From Bolinopsis microptera (Eukaryota > Ctenophora > Tentaculata > Lobata > Bolinopsidae), in NCBI RefSeq assembly GCF_026151205.1, contig NC_087080.1:1963096-2027095 (forward strand): a DNA stretch of 64,000 nucleotides, written 5' to 3'. Positions within the stretch are counted from its first letter, which is position 1. Each line of letters opens with the position of its first letter. The notes beneath the pieces are model-generated. The model searched no databases. It was not told the DNA's origin and was given only the letters and a program-made list of their open reading frames with translations. This document shows positions 10,421 to 22,426 of the stretch, piece by piece. A program made the translations under genes and the position numbers.

Positions 10421-13400
10421 ATGACTATCGCAAGAGACACAACAATGGGAGAGGCCCCATCCTACGGTATTGCCACTGGCAACCGCTTTGCTATGGTAGA
10501 TATCGGTGACGATATCGAAGATCCGGCCGAGTTCTATAATCTTATAGAACAGTCGAACGCCGCCAAGAAGGCAGAAAGCAAGAAAAAGAAGGAGAAAAAG
10601 CCCGAGAAAAAGAAAGAAGAAGAGAAAAAACCTGAGAAGAAAGGTTTGTACTCAGTGCCTAGTGTTTTTTGAACTAAGTTTTCCTACCGTCCAAAATGCA
10701 TCGAAAAGTTTCGCCTTAAATTTGGAGTGCTATTAGAATTTGTTGTAGAATTTTTTATTAATAATGCTGGGACGATTATATGTATCGTCCGAATAAAGCA
10801 CTTGTTTAAAAATCCTCTTGCAACTTGTTCTAGCCTTCTCGAATCCCCAGCTTATGTCCCAACTTTAACATTCAGAATATCCTCATTCGTATTTGAACTC
10901 TCTTAAACCTCTCTTGTCCCCAATTAATTATGAACCCTGATACCTAGATACATATATTTATTGTCGAATATTTCATTCTACTATCTCACGTCGTCCTTGT
11001 CTGCACACTCTTTTGTGATATCACAATTTCGTGCCCTTGAATATTTTACATTTTCTCACCAACTCATTTGCAGAGGAAGAAGCTGCAAAAGAGAACACGA
11101 GAGGTCGTGGTAGAGGCCGAGGTGGACGTGGTAACAGTCGTGGTCGCGGGGGAGAACGTGACGGCAGCGCTGACAACCGCAGACGATATAACCGAGACAA
11201 TGACGATAGCAGACCCCCTAGAATGCAGGTTTGTACATGAAAATACTTTTGGTATTCATTATTGCTAACTTTTAATAGCTTATGGTAGAAATATTTATAG
11301 GACTTATTCTAATATTTTGTTCTACAATTACATCCAGCCTTCTGACAGGACAGTGGAGGTGGATCAAATTTGTAAGCTGTTTAAAGTCAATATAATATCT
11401 CTATTACCAAGTTTAGCTATATTCCAGTTCAATAAGAGTATGGTAGCAGAAATATTTTTATTTTGACCGAAAATAATGCCCATTTCGCCTACTTACTCTG
11501 ATGGCCTGGGCACTGATGGGGTTGCCCCCTGCCCTTGGACCGCAGACTATATACCATTAATATAAAAATATCTGTTATCCCAGGACGATGGAGGTGACTC
11601 AAAACCAGAGGACGGAGACCGGCCTCGTGGTGGATACCGAGGACGCGGCAACAACCGTGGTCGCGGCCGTGGCGGTTACCGTGGAAGCGGCAGACAATAT
11701 GACAGACACTCTGCCGATGGAAGAAGGTGGGTTGGGCTTATTTAAATAATGTTTTTAGATTATAGGCTCATATGAATAAAATAGATTCTAACATTTATTA
11801 CACGACCCGACATTGAAAACATACCCAAGAAAGATCCGGTATACGTACTCTAGTTCGACACGTACTATAGTTCGACAAACCCCAAGCTAAGCTAAGGTTC
11901 GACTCTGTCGAACTAAAGTGCGCTACCTGGACTCAAGTTCGACACGTACTAAAATTCGTCTAAAGAACTTCGACTGTCGAACTAGAGTTTTGGAATCTCC
12001 GATCTCAAGCGACGATCCTATACGAGCTTGAAGTCTATTCGTTTGCTTGTTTTCCACTTGTCTCATGATGTTCAGCTATGTGTGAATGTAATCTCTATAA
12101 TCCATATCTATGGACATTTAATTGTCCTCAAACTCAACTGTTAGTTAGCAGAATTGTAGACTTAGTGGAGAGATAAAAGACTATCGTGGTAACTCTTATT
12201 CCGTTTTATAGATTTAGATTGTAGAGTACGCCATATAAATATTTGCCACATGACATTCCACACTTTATATTATCACAAACGACTAGAATTACTAGTAACC
12301 GAGTACATAGTATCGGTCTAGAGATTTGGCTGCTGAACCGGAAACAGTCTGATATCAATCTATTTTCCTGTTTGATACTGTTAGACCAGAACAAAGTGGC
12401 AGGAGAATTAAAATTATACTGAAAGGTTCTGGAATTTCTAACCGCTGCACTGGTTGCTAGATGTCAGAAAATTGATTTATCTGCCATTGAACCTTGTGAT
12501 CCTATGATGAGGACCCGGCAATAGCCGTTGGATCACAAGCAAAAACTATTTGTCGAACTAGAGTACGTTTACCGGACTCTAGTTCGACACGAACCGAAGC
12601 TCGACAGGGGTGATATCTGGCGAACTTAAGTTGTCGAACTATAGTGCTTGTCTAACTAGAGTACGTAAACCGAAAGATCCAAGTCATTAATTTAAGTCTA
12701 GGGGGATATAAAATGTTTTAAGGTCATTCAAAAAACATTCAACAGTTGATAATGCAGTATTCACTCACTGAGTATAGTAGGGGTATTGAAAAGAAAACAC
12801 CCTTTTCATATTTCCTACGATTTCATTGATAAGAAAGATACCTTATCTAAAATCTTGCCCGACCCTTATCTTTATTGGCTTACTTTTTTGATTTTTCACT
12901 TTTCTATTTCCCACGATAAATTCTCTTTTTTGCGAATTAATATAATGATGCATGCATGATCTCAGTATGCATTGTGCTGTACAGGCTACAAGTAACCAGT
13001 GTTTCGATTAATGTAATACGTGAAATTCTGTGCAAGTGCAGTGTGCAAAATCTTAGTCAATATATTGACTACATCATTCTCGTGAATTTCATGGACGTCA
13101 ATATTTAGTCCTATAATGATCTGAGCTCTTTTTGCACCACAACCATGAGAGATAGTGATAGAACTGACCGCTGGAGCATTCTTTACCCCACCCGGTCTGA
13201 CCAAAGTGAAAATTAGAGGAAGTTTTGCGATAGTTCAACTAAGTCAATCAAAAGATTACATTATTGCCGTAAATCCAACTTTGTTTGCATACTTCTAGAT
13301 CTTCTTTACCGTAGTGTTGAAGAATTTGGGTGTACTCTACCAAGTTAACCAGCTTTTTAATTTTTAAACTTAATAACCTGTATAGTACACAAATTACCAA

Positions 13401-16400
13401 ATATTTGGTTAACTGCAAAGTGCGAATCTGCATTCAAAAGATTGCTCAGTATTTTACAACCCTGATGACTTACAACAATATTGATACTTAGACCCAGATA
13501 TATAGATACATTAACCCATACGGTGCTATCAATATTCAATATATATTCTTACTGTACTAAAAAGTAATACTCGAAATACTTCGACATCAGTATGTGCTTA
13601 ACAACTGTAGATTTAGATTGCCAATGTAATGTACTGCGATTAGTTTAAAGATGATAATCGTCTCTATAATCCTAAATTGACAAGGAAATGCTAACATACT
13701 TCATGTATTTGATCTTTGGGTTAGGGAATGAGGGGGGTGTAAATAACCACGATAGTATAGTCATCACTTTAACTTGAATATCCGGAAAGCTGATTAGTTT
13801 TATCGACTTATTTCTCGGGGGTGTAGTGTAAAAAATTATATAGTAGAAAAGTGACATTTTTTCTCACCAAAGAAAGTTTGCAAAACCCCTGTTTGGCCTT
13901 TGGATATGTACTATGTGAAGACTGATAGGAATATAATAGGAAAAAAGTGTAATCTAGTGTACCTTTTTTACTACACATTTTACTGTGTAGTGTAAAAAAG
14001 TGTAAAAATTTATATTTTCATTCATTGACATTATATTACCTTAAACGTTTCTAGATAAGCTTCAAATATATTTAGATGGATGTAACTTTAAGAAACAATT
14101 TGTATGCCAATAACAATTCGAAGTTTGTTCTGTAATTTTAGTCATTAACGGAAGAAAAAATATGTTTTGGCCTAATATTCGGCTATTCTCACTTCTCAGC
14201 TAAGAAAGAAGAGACTACAAAATAAAATATTTCGATTAGTTTTAGGGTGTATGTATACCAAGTCGACGGCCAATAATTTCTTGGTAAAAGAACAAATTAG
14301 CATAATTTCCTCTCAATACCAAGGTGGACACAAATTTCGACACTGGATGGAAAATTATTAATATATGAGAGAAAACTGCTTAGCTCGTTATATTTTAAAT
14401 TTAATCAGTGCCTTGTCCTTTTTCCAGGGACAAGATCAATTTGCACTGAATTTAAATTTCCAGCGTTTTAAAATTTGGGAAAGTGACTGCCCATTTATTC
14501 CTAAATTTTTGGTCAAATGAACATATATCGGCATTGCGGTTTTTTAGCCTTAAGAACAGCTAAAACATGAGTAATGATGAAAATGAACACTAACATCGTG
14601 TTCTCCGTCCTCTAATTAGCAATTACAGATATATTTCAGCACATTTAAGTATGCCATGGTATCAGATATATTTTTCTTTTGATGGGGTTTGAAATCAAAT
14701 AATTCATTTGAGAATCTATTGTCTAAGACTAAGGATATTGGAAGATACGAAGAGATGCTGATTTTTTATTCTCGATAATGGTGGCTGCAAATTCGTACCT
14801 AGTCCTAATATCCGATAACGGATAAGTTAACAAATATAAACCCAAAATATCAATCAAAATATTGATTAAAATATGCTAGTGTTGATTGGAAATTTGGTCA
14901 AATTAATTAGATTTCATAAATAGATTTTATAAATAAATTACAATTGTATTTATAAATACGCTACCCATAATTCTATTATCGACGATACGATACTAAAGTC
15001 TATTTTGATATTATCTACCTAAATTCGTGTATTAAACACTGATATTATACCGCCTAATTTGCTGATCTACCTCAACCACTCCCGCATTTGGTTAAATAAC
15101 CGATGTGGTGTGTGTATGTGTGTGTAAACTGTGTCAGACCTGATGTATTAATGTCATTAAGCTGTTCTGTTTGGAAGGAAGTTCGTTGCGAACTGAGGAT
15201 AAATTGTGTTAGAAATACAGTGTTATCAACTAATTGGTTGATTGATCGTGTAAAATGTAAATGTGTGGGCCAATGTGCACACAGTATTGTTCATTTGTTG
15301 TCCATTTTGAAAGAAACAGGACATTACTATGAACGTTCCCTAAAAACGTGTAGCAGGTTGCTATGTATTGTAGTCCAGCAGGTTGCCATGTAGCAGGTTG
15401 CATTACTGTGCAGCAAGTTGCCATGAAGCAGGTTGCCATGTAGTCTAGCAGGTTGCCATGCAGCAGGTTGTCATGTAGCAGGTTGCCATGTAGCAGGTTG
15501 CATTACTGTGCAGCAAGTTGCCATGAAGCAGGTTGCCATGTAGTCTAGCAGGTTGCCATGCAGCAGGTTGTCATGTAGCAGGTTGCCGTGCAGCAAGTTG
15601 CCATGTAGCAGATTGTTATGCAGCAGGTTGTCATGTAGCAGGTTGCATTACTGTGCAGCAAGTTGCCATGAAGCAGGTTGCCATGTAGTCTAGCAGGTTG
15701 CCATGCAGCAGGTTGTCATGTAGCAGGTTGCCGTGCAGCAAGTTGCCATGTAGCAGATTGTTATGCAGCAGGTTGTCATGTAGCAGGTTGCATTACTGTG
15801 CAGCAAGTTGCCATGAAGCAGGTTGTCATGTAGCAGGTTGCATTACTGTGCAGCAAGTTGCCATGCAGCAGGTTGTCATGTAGCAGGTTGCCGTGCAGCA
15901 AGTTGCCATGTAGCAGATTGTTATGTAGCAGGTTGCCATGTAGCAGGTTGCATTACTGTGCAGCAAGTTGCCATGAAGCAGGTTGCCATGTAGTCTAGCA
16001 GGTTGCCATGCAGCAGGTTGTCATGTAGCAGGTTGCATTACTGTGCAGCAAGTTGCCATGCAGCAGGTTGTCATGTAGCAGGTTGCCGTGCAGCAAGTTG
16101 CCATGTAGCAGATTGTTATGTAGCAGGTTGCCATGTAGCAGGTTGCATTACTGTGCAGCAAGTTGCCATGCAGCAGGTTGTCATGTAGCAGGTTGCCGTG
16201 CAGCAAGTTGCCATGTAGCAGATTGTTATGTAGCAAGTTGCCATGTAGCAGGTTGCCGTGTAGCAAGTTGCCATGTAGCAGGTTGCATTACTGTGCAGCA
16301 AGTTGCCGTTTAGCAGGCTGACATGTAGCAGGTTGCTATAGAGCAGGTTGTGATACAGTTTTTTAATCATTCTACACAATTATAATTCCTCTAAAACAGA

Positions 16401-19400
16401 TGCTTAGGGGGGGGAGCCAAGTGGATATTTGTAGATATTTGGATAATGTCATCCACTTGGCTCCCCCCCCCCCCCCCCCCTGCTTAACATTCCGCCCAAT
16501 GTAAAAACAAAAGCTCACCTCTATCGTATGTGCCTTTTCAAAGTCAGTGTAAGTACGTGACTAAGTCACAAAAAGTCACGTCGTGACTTTTTGTCGCCCT
16601 ATAACGATCCTCTGTTATATGTTCTCAAAAGCACTAGATTTCAATATGCCCCATATTTGGGCTAATAGCTTATTTCATGGCTGCTCTTGTGCCGTCATAC
16701 TTAGTCGTGCCCTGGGCAGATTATTTTCATTTACTGCTATTTTTATCTGAATCTACAGAGTACAGATGAAGTGTATTGTACACGATAAGGAGAAATTGGA
16801 TCAGCTGTTGGCAGGGTTGTTGCTGATTAACTTGGACGTCATGGCTCACCGATAAAAAGTGTGCTGTTTAGGATAGGAAATTTGGTTTCACTTTTGATCT
16901 CAGGTTGATCGTTTACCACATCTATAAAATAACCAATAACTTTGTAAGTAGCCTGGGTAGTACGGCCATGTGTAACTTTAAGTGTTTAAAACTAAGGAAT
17001 ACATGAGCCCACTTAATACCTAGTGAATATTTAGCTGTATTAATTCTCCCTATCCCTAATATTCGTATTAACACTAACAATGATCTGACGACACCTTCTT
17101 TCAGTGGCAAGCCCTCAGAAAAGAGAGACGGAGGCGGTGCACACAACTGGGGTACACCTGTGGAAGAAGCAGCCGCCCCTAACTGGAGTGCTGATGCTGC
17201 CGCCGGTGACGGTTGGACAGCTCCTGCTGAGACCCCTGCTGCTGATGCTGGTGGTTGGGGAGACGTGCAGTAAGTTGTTGTATATTTGGCAAATTGTAGG
17301 AATCCATTTTAAGTGAACTTTTTCCAAGGACACGACAAATTCAAAATATCATACTACAGTCTTTCTGTGACACGGCTTTTTACCCCAAAAACTAGGCCTT
17401 AAACCTACACACTTCGCCTAGCTATAACCCCACTAGATCCCCAATTCAATCACAACCCAGGAACCCCATTTAAATTGGTGGGGGTGGAATATGTGGCCCC
17501 TCCATTATGCATTATCAGAGTCACTACTTGTGTCTCTATGTGCAAGTAGTGCTATTTAATGCCAAATTGATATCCTCGCAATAATCAAGCCCAGAAAACC
17601 AAATCATGCTTGTTCTGGCACCCACTATTGCTACAATTTAACACTTTTCTCTCTTGGCTATTGGGATTGCCCCTTTTTAATCTGATCTAACTTGATGGCT
17701 GTTTCAGGCCTGCTGCCTCTACCGAACCAAGTGGATTTGACAACGTTCAGCCAAGTAGCTCCGATGCTGCTCCAGCAAGCGGATTTGACAATGTCCTGCC
17801 AAGTGGATCTGAAGTGCCCAGTGGATTTGATAATGTCGAAGGAGCCGGAGAAAAGTAAGTTAAGTTGTATAGTTGTCACATTGATAAGGACAATGGCTGT
17901 GTACTTATGGATTTGTGCCGTTGTATACACACCTGATTTCTAGACCCGCGTGTAAATTGTTAAGCGGGCCGTGGCGCGATGCAGTTTCACTTGAACCAAC
18001 CATCCCCATAGGCGCACAATTTATGAAAAAAGTGAGCCGCGCGGCATTGATTTGTTCACAGTCCATGCTATCCTTGTCCAAAGTTATGAGGATTTACGAT
18101 TACGTAACCTCTTTGTCTTAACAGACAGTTACTAACCTAAGACAACCCATACTTAATGTTAAGAATAGGTAGGTAAGAACGTATTACTTATTCTCAATGT
18201 AAGAAGGTTTGAAATTAAGCCGTTTGTGAGTAACAGCATTATTTGATTAATTTCTTGTCATTACAGCGCTGATGCGGGACCTCCTAAGGAAGAAGAACCC
18301 GACCAAATGACTTACGAGGAATATCTGGAGAAATGTAATAACGAAAAGAAAGAAACTGTCTTCAATGTCCGAAAGGTAACTATCTTAGTACGAATACTTC
18401 CAACTCATCGTGATAAAATGAGATATAAGTCAGTCTACTAGCAGCCGAGTCTCTACTCTCGTGTTCTTAATATTGACATCTTAACTCAACTAAGCTAAGT
18501 CTGGTATTTTAATTGTTCCTCCTCTTTAACTCGGATAACTCCACAGCCTGGTGAAAATGAAGACGGTGGTCAATGGAAGAACTTCGCTCCACTCAAAAAG
18601 GAAGACCAAAATGCCTATATGGGTGGAATGGTGCGTAATCTTTGCTTATTTAAACATCCCTCTAAATATTTTCTTATGCCCTAAAGAAAGGGTCAGGTTT
18701 TCTTACGATCTCCTTCTTGGCACCCAATTTCCTCTCAAATCCATAATTTTCTCTTAGTCAGACTGCCGTCGCGTGTTTCTGGATGTGGGCATCTCTTCTG
18801 TTTTTTGCATGTTGCAATTCAGTGCTGCTGGTGCCTTCATTATTTCAGATCTTGCTCGGATGACTTCACTTTCAAACTTCTGACCTTATCAACTGAAAAA
18901 GTCCCACATAAGGCCATTTAATTCCTGATTTCAGCCGTTTTATATGAACTGTGAAACTTCTTGTCTTAAATGTAAAATGTTTTTCAGGACGAGTATGAGA
19001 AAATCATAGTCCGTGGAGGAAGAAAGAAGAACCTAGTCGATGTGGATGTCAAGTTCTCCAACCCATCCAGACGTGGTGGAAGAGGCAGAGGTAAGATACT
19101 TCATACGAGTCACCTCATTTACTTGTATATATTATTGAATTTTGAGCAAGAAAATAAAAGTATTAATTATTATTATGCGATCTCCTCGGTCGACTCAGCC
19201 GAATGACTTGATTGAGGGTTAAATGAGGAGGGGTACCTGTTAAAGGTTCAAGAAACTTCCTAGGATACCTCTTCAGTGCATACTGTAAACATAGTACTAT
19301 TAACTATTACTATTATATTTTCTCCTCCTGATATCTAATGATCTTACTCTGTATCTCATCAGAGGAACGAGGTGGAAGCAGAGGTGGCAGAGATCGCCGT

Positions 19401-19520
19401 GAAGACCGAGGTGATCGCCGTGAAGACCGCGGTGATCGTCGTGATAACCGGGCTCAGGCTGCTCCCAAAGCACCCAACCTGGAAAGTTTCTCAGAAACAG
19501 AGTTCCCCTCACTATCATAA
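10421..19520 (+). CDS. SERBP1: SERBP1/HABP4 (Vig-type) RNA- and ribosome-binding protein
   Basis: Nine exons: 10421-10643, 11074-11228, 11584-11726, 17105-17269, 17708-17854, 18267-18375, 18547-18630, 18988-19090 and 19363-19520. They total 1287 nt, i.e. 428 residues plus TAA. The N-terminus (residues 1-45) has the family NRF motif and an acidic stretch, then a KKKEKKPEKK basic region. RGG/RG boxes span about residues 80-175. Next comes the hallmark SGKPSEKRDGGGAHNWGT at the start of the HABP4_PAI-RBP1 domain, followed by MTYEEYLEK, a second RG-rich tail with DRREDRGD repeats, and the family ending ETEFPSL. Orthologues bind mRNA and 40S ribosomes with eEF2 and can mark dormant ribosomes. A local oddity is three SGFDNV repeats in exon 5. 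The start ATG is the first in the exon and gives the conserved N-terminus. Confidence 0.95.
11838..12671. mobile_element. 834-bp MULE-like TIR element with 9-bp target duplication
   Basis: The direct 9-bp duplication GAAAGATCC (11829-11837 and 12672-12680) flanks ends that are inverted: GGTATACGTACTCTAGTT at left, and the reverse complement GGTTTACGTACTCTAGTT at right. Both subterminal regions are packed with GTCGAAC/GTTCGAC in both orientations. No coding region is seen, so it is non-autonomous. A 9-bp TSD with multi-copy subterminal motifs fits Mutator-like elements. It lies in intron 3 of the SERBP1-type gene. Confidence 0.8.
12681..15340. other. Intron 3 sequence without recognised features
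   Basis: This is AT-rich intronic DNA of the SERBP1-type gene. There is a locally repeated AGTGTAAAAAAGTG-like stretch near 13940-14010. I see no coding region, RNA gene or clear transposon here. Confidence 0.5.
15345..16350 (+). repeat. 1-kb minisatellite, 15-bp basic unit GCAGCAGGTTGCCAT
   Basis: About 60 variants of a 15-bp motif (GTAGCAGGTTGCCAT and relatives) are arranged in higher-order blocks. A recurrent 17-20 bp variant reads GCATTACTGTGCAGCAAGTT, and ATTGTTATG variants recur with it. The higher-order pattern repeats several times, so whole blocks were duplicated. The short open frames rich in Cys/Ala/Ser here are by-products of the repeat. It lies in intron 3. Confidence 0.9.
16407..16480. 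mobile_element. 74-bp poly-G/poly-C hairpin element
   Basis: TGCTTA occurs directly on both sides (16401-16406 and 16481-16486). Between them is a palindrome: GGGGGGGGAGCCAAGTGGAT, a short loop, then ATCCACTTGGCTCC and a C run. The duplication plus hairpin suggest a minimal MITE; G-run length is unreliable in assemblies. Confidence 0.6.
16490..17104. other. End of intron 3, nothing recognised
   Basis: Intronic sequence up to the acceptor TTTCAG at 17099-17104. A small dyad, AGTCACAAAAAGTCACG with ACGTGACTTTTTG, lies at about 16563-16590. Confidence 0.4.
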
Positions 19521-20428
19521 CGCCTCTGGCCTCTCTCGTTGGTTGTGTCTCTTGTTGAACACTGAACACAAACTCTCGGAACACCGTCCTCAGACTCGGT
19601 GTTTCTGATACTGATCCCCAATCAGCACCAGGTGTCATGCCATCTCGCACCCGGTGCTGTCACCTAGCACCTTCACCCACTTCCCCTGCTAATTTTTAGT
19701 AATTTATTTGTTACCCCGGGTCTGAGACGTGTTTTCGTTAGACTTCTCGTTTATTTTTATTTATAGAATGTGGAATATTTCATATTTGTTTTACACAAAT
19801 TGTGTTATTTTTCTGTAATTTTAGTTAAAGAATTAAGTATTATTTGCTATCAATGGACGATGATAGTTGAGATCATAATATCAGTACCTGCTGCAATATT
19901 ACAGGATCATTTAAACTCGTCATGTTTATCATTGAAGATAAATCAATTATGCCCGCAAAATCTCCAATGTTCACCATCTTCTTCAAACTTTCACCGAGTA
20001 AATTTCTTCCTTGGATGTGTAGGAATTACTGGTTAAAAGTTAGTCGGAAACTTTAAAACTGGATCAGTTACGGCACTCCATGAGCTATCATTGCATCTTA
20101 AACATAAAATTCCTGAAGATTCAAAACGAGCCATATAAAATCTGAACCAACTACATTGGTTTTTGGACAAAGACATTTATAGCATTTTCACATAAATTTA
20201 GTCTTGGCCCGAATCCAACGATCATGAAGACTGTAATGGTCTAAATATTCTTAGTTCTAAATCTTACAGCTCCACAATTTACTGAGAAAAATGATTCCGT
20301 AAATAGGACGAAGGGGAACTGCTCTTTGCAGGTAGAGAAAAGAGCAGTTTCCCTCTGTCTTATTTACGCAATAACCAACATTTTGAACACCTGCATGAAT
20401 TCTACGTCTGGCTACATTTTTCACGCAG
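19521..20428. other. 3' UTR of SERBP1-type gene and spacer
   Basis: The 3' UTR is T-rich. A 79-nt imperfect hairpin lies at 20294-20372. No complete gene is recognised. Confidence 0.4.
20294..20372. other. 79-nt imperfect hairpin (miRNA-precursor-like or mini-MITE)
   Basis: The left arm around GTAAATAGGACGAAGGGGAA pairs with the right arm around TTCCCTCTGTCTTATTTAC. There are four or five mismatches and a loop of about 8 nt. Arm length and mismatch pattern are compatible with a pre-miRNA, but small foldback transposons are abundant in this window. Confidence 0.3.
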
Positions 20429-20702
20429 AGTGCAGACTCGCTTCCAAAAAGTCAGAAACTCTGGGTTGATGCGCCTGTGTGAGACCGAGACTCTGGAGAA
20501 ATGGAAGCAGTCTCAGATCCTTGCCGTTTACAAATTGAAAAAAGTGAACTTGTCAAACGAAACTTTGGGGACCCGGCTGGTTGATATTACTTCGGACACT
20601 GAACAGCCTCCAATAAAACATCGACGCTTTAATATCTCTAATAATGAGTACAAATCCACTCTGATCCCTCCCCTGTATTCGATAGGAACGATATTATATT
20701 AG
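20429..20702 (+). CDS. Probable 3'-terminal coding exon, unrecognised protein
   Basis: An acceptor-like TTTTTCACGCAG (ending 20428) precedes 91 open codons with ordinary amino-acid use. These include RLCETETLEKWKQSQILAVY, and the frame ends with TAG. AATAAA follows at 20726-20731, 24 nt after the stop, as expected of a terminal exon. Phase would be 2. No upstream exon was located with confidence in the 900 bp after SERBP1, so it could be an orphaned or retrocopied piece. I do not recognise the family. Confidence 0.4.
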
Positions 20703-20984
20703 ATTTGGCCCAATCTGTCAAGTTTAATAAACGTTAATTTAATTTCGTTTTTATAGTTCAAGTTAGGTACAAACAGCTCACCTTTTCATACCTAACTACA
20801 AGCGATGCATCGTCCGACACTGCACACCCCTACTCCTAGTAATATAGTGCCAGTGGCCCCATATCTGAAAAATAGTTGAGATAAGGGGTCGTTCACTTAA
20901 TTATAATATCACGTTATCACTTACTGGCAAATCACGGGATTACGTTTAAAATCCTATAGATGGACAGTTCAAAAAACCTTTATC

Positions 20985-21090
20985 ATTCTTACTGTCATTC
21001 CGCCTAATCTCTATTCGGATATGATTATGAACATCAATATAATACTCAAATAGCCTGGGGTCCCCATACCAGGTAAGAATCATTCTAGTT
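20985..21090. repeat. CATTCCGCC...TAGCCTGGGGTCCCC repeat family
   Basis: A repeated module contains TCATTCCGCC, a TATTCGG string, an ATTATGAACAT stretch and AATAGCCTGGGGTCCCC followed by CAGGTAA. Other copies are at about 22905-22990, 24185-24300 (inverted), 24530-24590 and 44478-44550 (inverted). The ends carry GCCGATTA or GCCCAGTAA strings. It behaves as a dispersed non-autonomous element. Confidence 0.6.
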
Positions 21091-21314
21091 CTACTTTTGT
21101 AGCGCGATGCGTTACTGTGCGACCTGGCTAGATCGGCGAGATGCGCTACTGTGCCGCGCCGAGCTGCCATGAATTGACATCGTCAATTAAGTTCTACTTC
21201 TACTCTGACTTAACCTTAATCCTGACTGAACGTCGTTGGTTTGTTAAACACGAGTTGACCATGTTGACGCGACGAGAGATTCCTGGCTTCAGTGTTCATA
21301 AAAACCGATAATTG

Positions 21315-21410
21315 GGGGATAGGAGGGGTTGTAGGTTTATAACCTACCAGGACGCGCGCCGAGTTGGACTTGTGAAATAAATATTTAACGAGTATCACCC
21401 GTTAAGAGAG
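21315..21410. repeat. GTAGGTTTATAACCTACC repeat module
   Basis: The palindrome GTAGGTTTATAACCTACC is followed by a GACGCGCGCCGAGTTGGAC string and later CGAGTATCACCCGTTAA. Further copies are at about 22490-22585 and, partial, 24143-24192. They are always next to other mobile modules in this spacer. Confidence 0.6.
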
Positions 21411-21490
21411 GGGTGTCTGTAATTTAAAAAGTGTTCCTTTTTCCGTCTACACCATACACAAAAGAAGGCAAAAGTGTAGCAGACCTTGTA

Positions 21491-22347
21491 GTAGAGGCTC
21501 TTACGGGCAAAAAGACGTGTTTTCTGCAACGAGTTTAGAGACCTAACCGCTAATTGGACACAATAGTATGATGTCTAAGAATCGATAATATGTTAAGAAG
21601 TATAAATTTGGCCTTATTAGTCACGTGCTATACCAATGCGCGTTTTAAACTTTGACAGTCTATTACTCTAAGACAAATAAAGTAATTATATTCATATTTT
21701 GTCAGCAATAAGATTACATTGTTTTCTATTTGGTGTGAAAATATGAGCTAGAACGGACATAATCTCGCTGAGTTATAGCTGTTTGAAATTTATGATGAAC
21801 GCGCGGATGCCAATTGATAACAACTAAATGCTTTTGCGCGTAGTGCGCGTCGAAAATTTGGCAAAAACGCTTGCGGACTGACAATATTCAAACTTCGATA
21901 AAGTATATGAAGTGGGTACTTCTCGGAAAGGAAAAATTTAGGCAAACACGATGTAACTATTTTTGGGTTGATTTAATACAACTGCAAAAAATTATTCAAA
22001 CTTCAAGCAAAAAAGTCAAAATTTTTACCACTTTTTTGGATTTTTACCCCCAAAAAAATAGAGGGATTTTTCAAATTTTTAAACCATCTTGTGCGGCTGT
22101 GTTTTAGCTATCTCCATGCAAGTTTTGCCGACATACCAACAAAATTAACTTGTTCAAAATATCAAAAAACATGGTTTTTTGGCCTATTTTTTGCCCAAAA
22201 ATCGGTTTTTTGCGATTTTACCCCCAAAAAGTCAGTCCAATCATCTTAAAACCACTTTTAATCGATTCTACGGTCAAAAATACGTATAGTAAGGTGTATC
22301 TGGGGTCCCTAGCGTATCGAGCAGACAATGCCCGTAAGAGCCTCTAC
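21491..22347. mobile_element. 857-bp TIR element, TA-flanked
   Basis: The perfect 19-bp inverted ends are GTAGAGGCTCTTACGGGCA at 21491 and its reverse complement ending at 22347, with TA on each outer side. The interior is rich in CAAAAA/TTTTT strings and has no transposase. A TA border with short TIRs fits a Tc1/mariner-type non-autonomous element. Confidence 0.75.
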
Positions 22348-22426
22348 TATTGATACATGTTACGTATCACAAATATCAGAGATATTATGGATACACCAGG
22401 AAGGAGCAGCCCTGCGCCGCTCCTAC

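Noticed and set aside
15345-16350. CRISPR-like array
   Set aside because: Repeats are contiguous variants without unique spacers, and the genome is animal.
15698-16379. Cys/Ala/Ser-rich small proteins in the minisatellite
   Set aside because: Frames produced by the 15-bp repeat itself, lying inside an intron.
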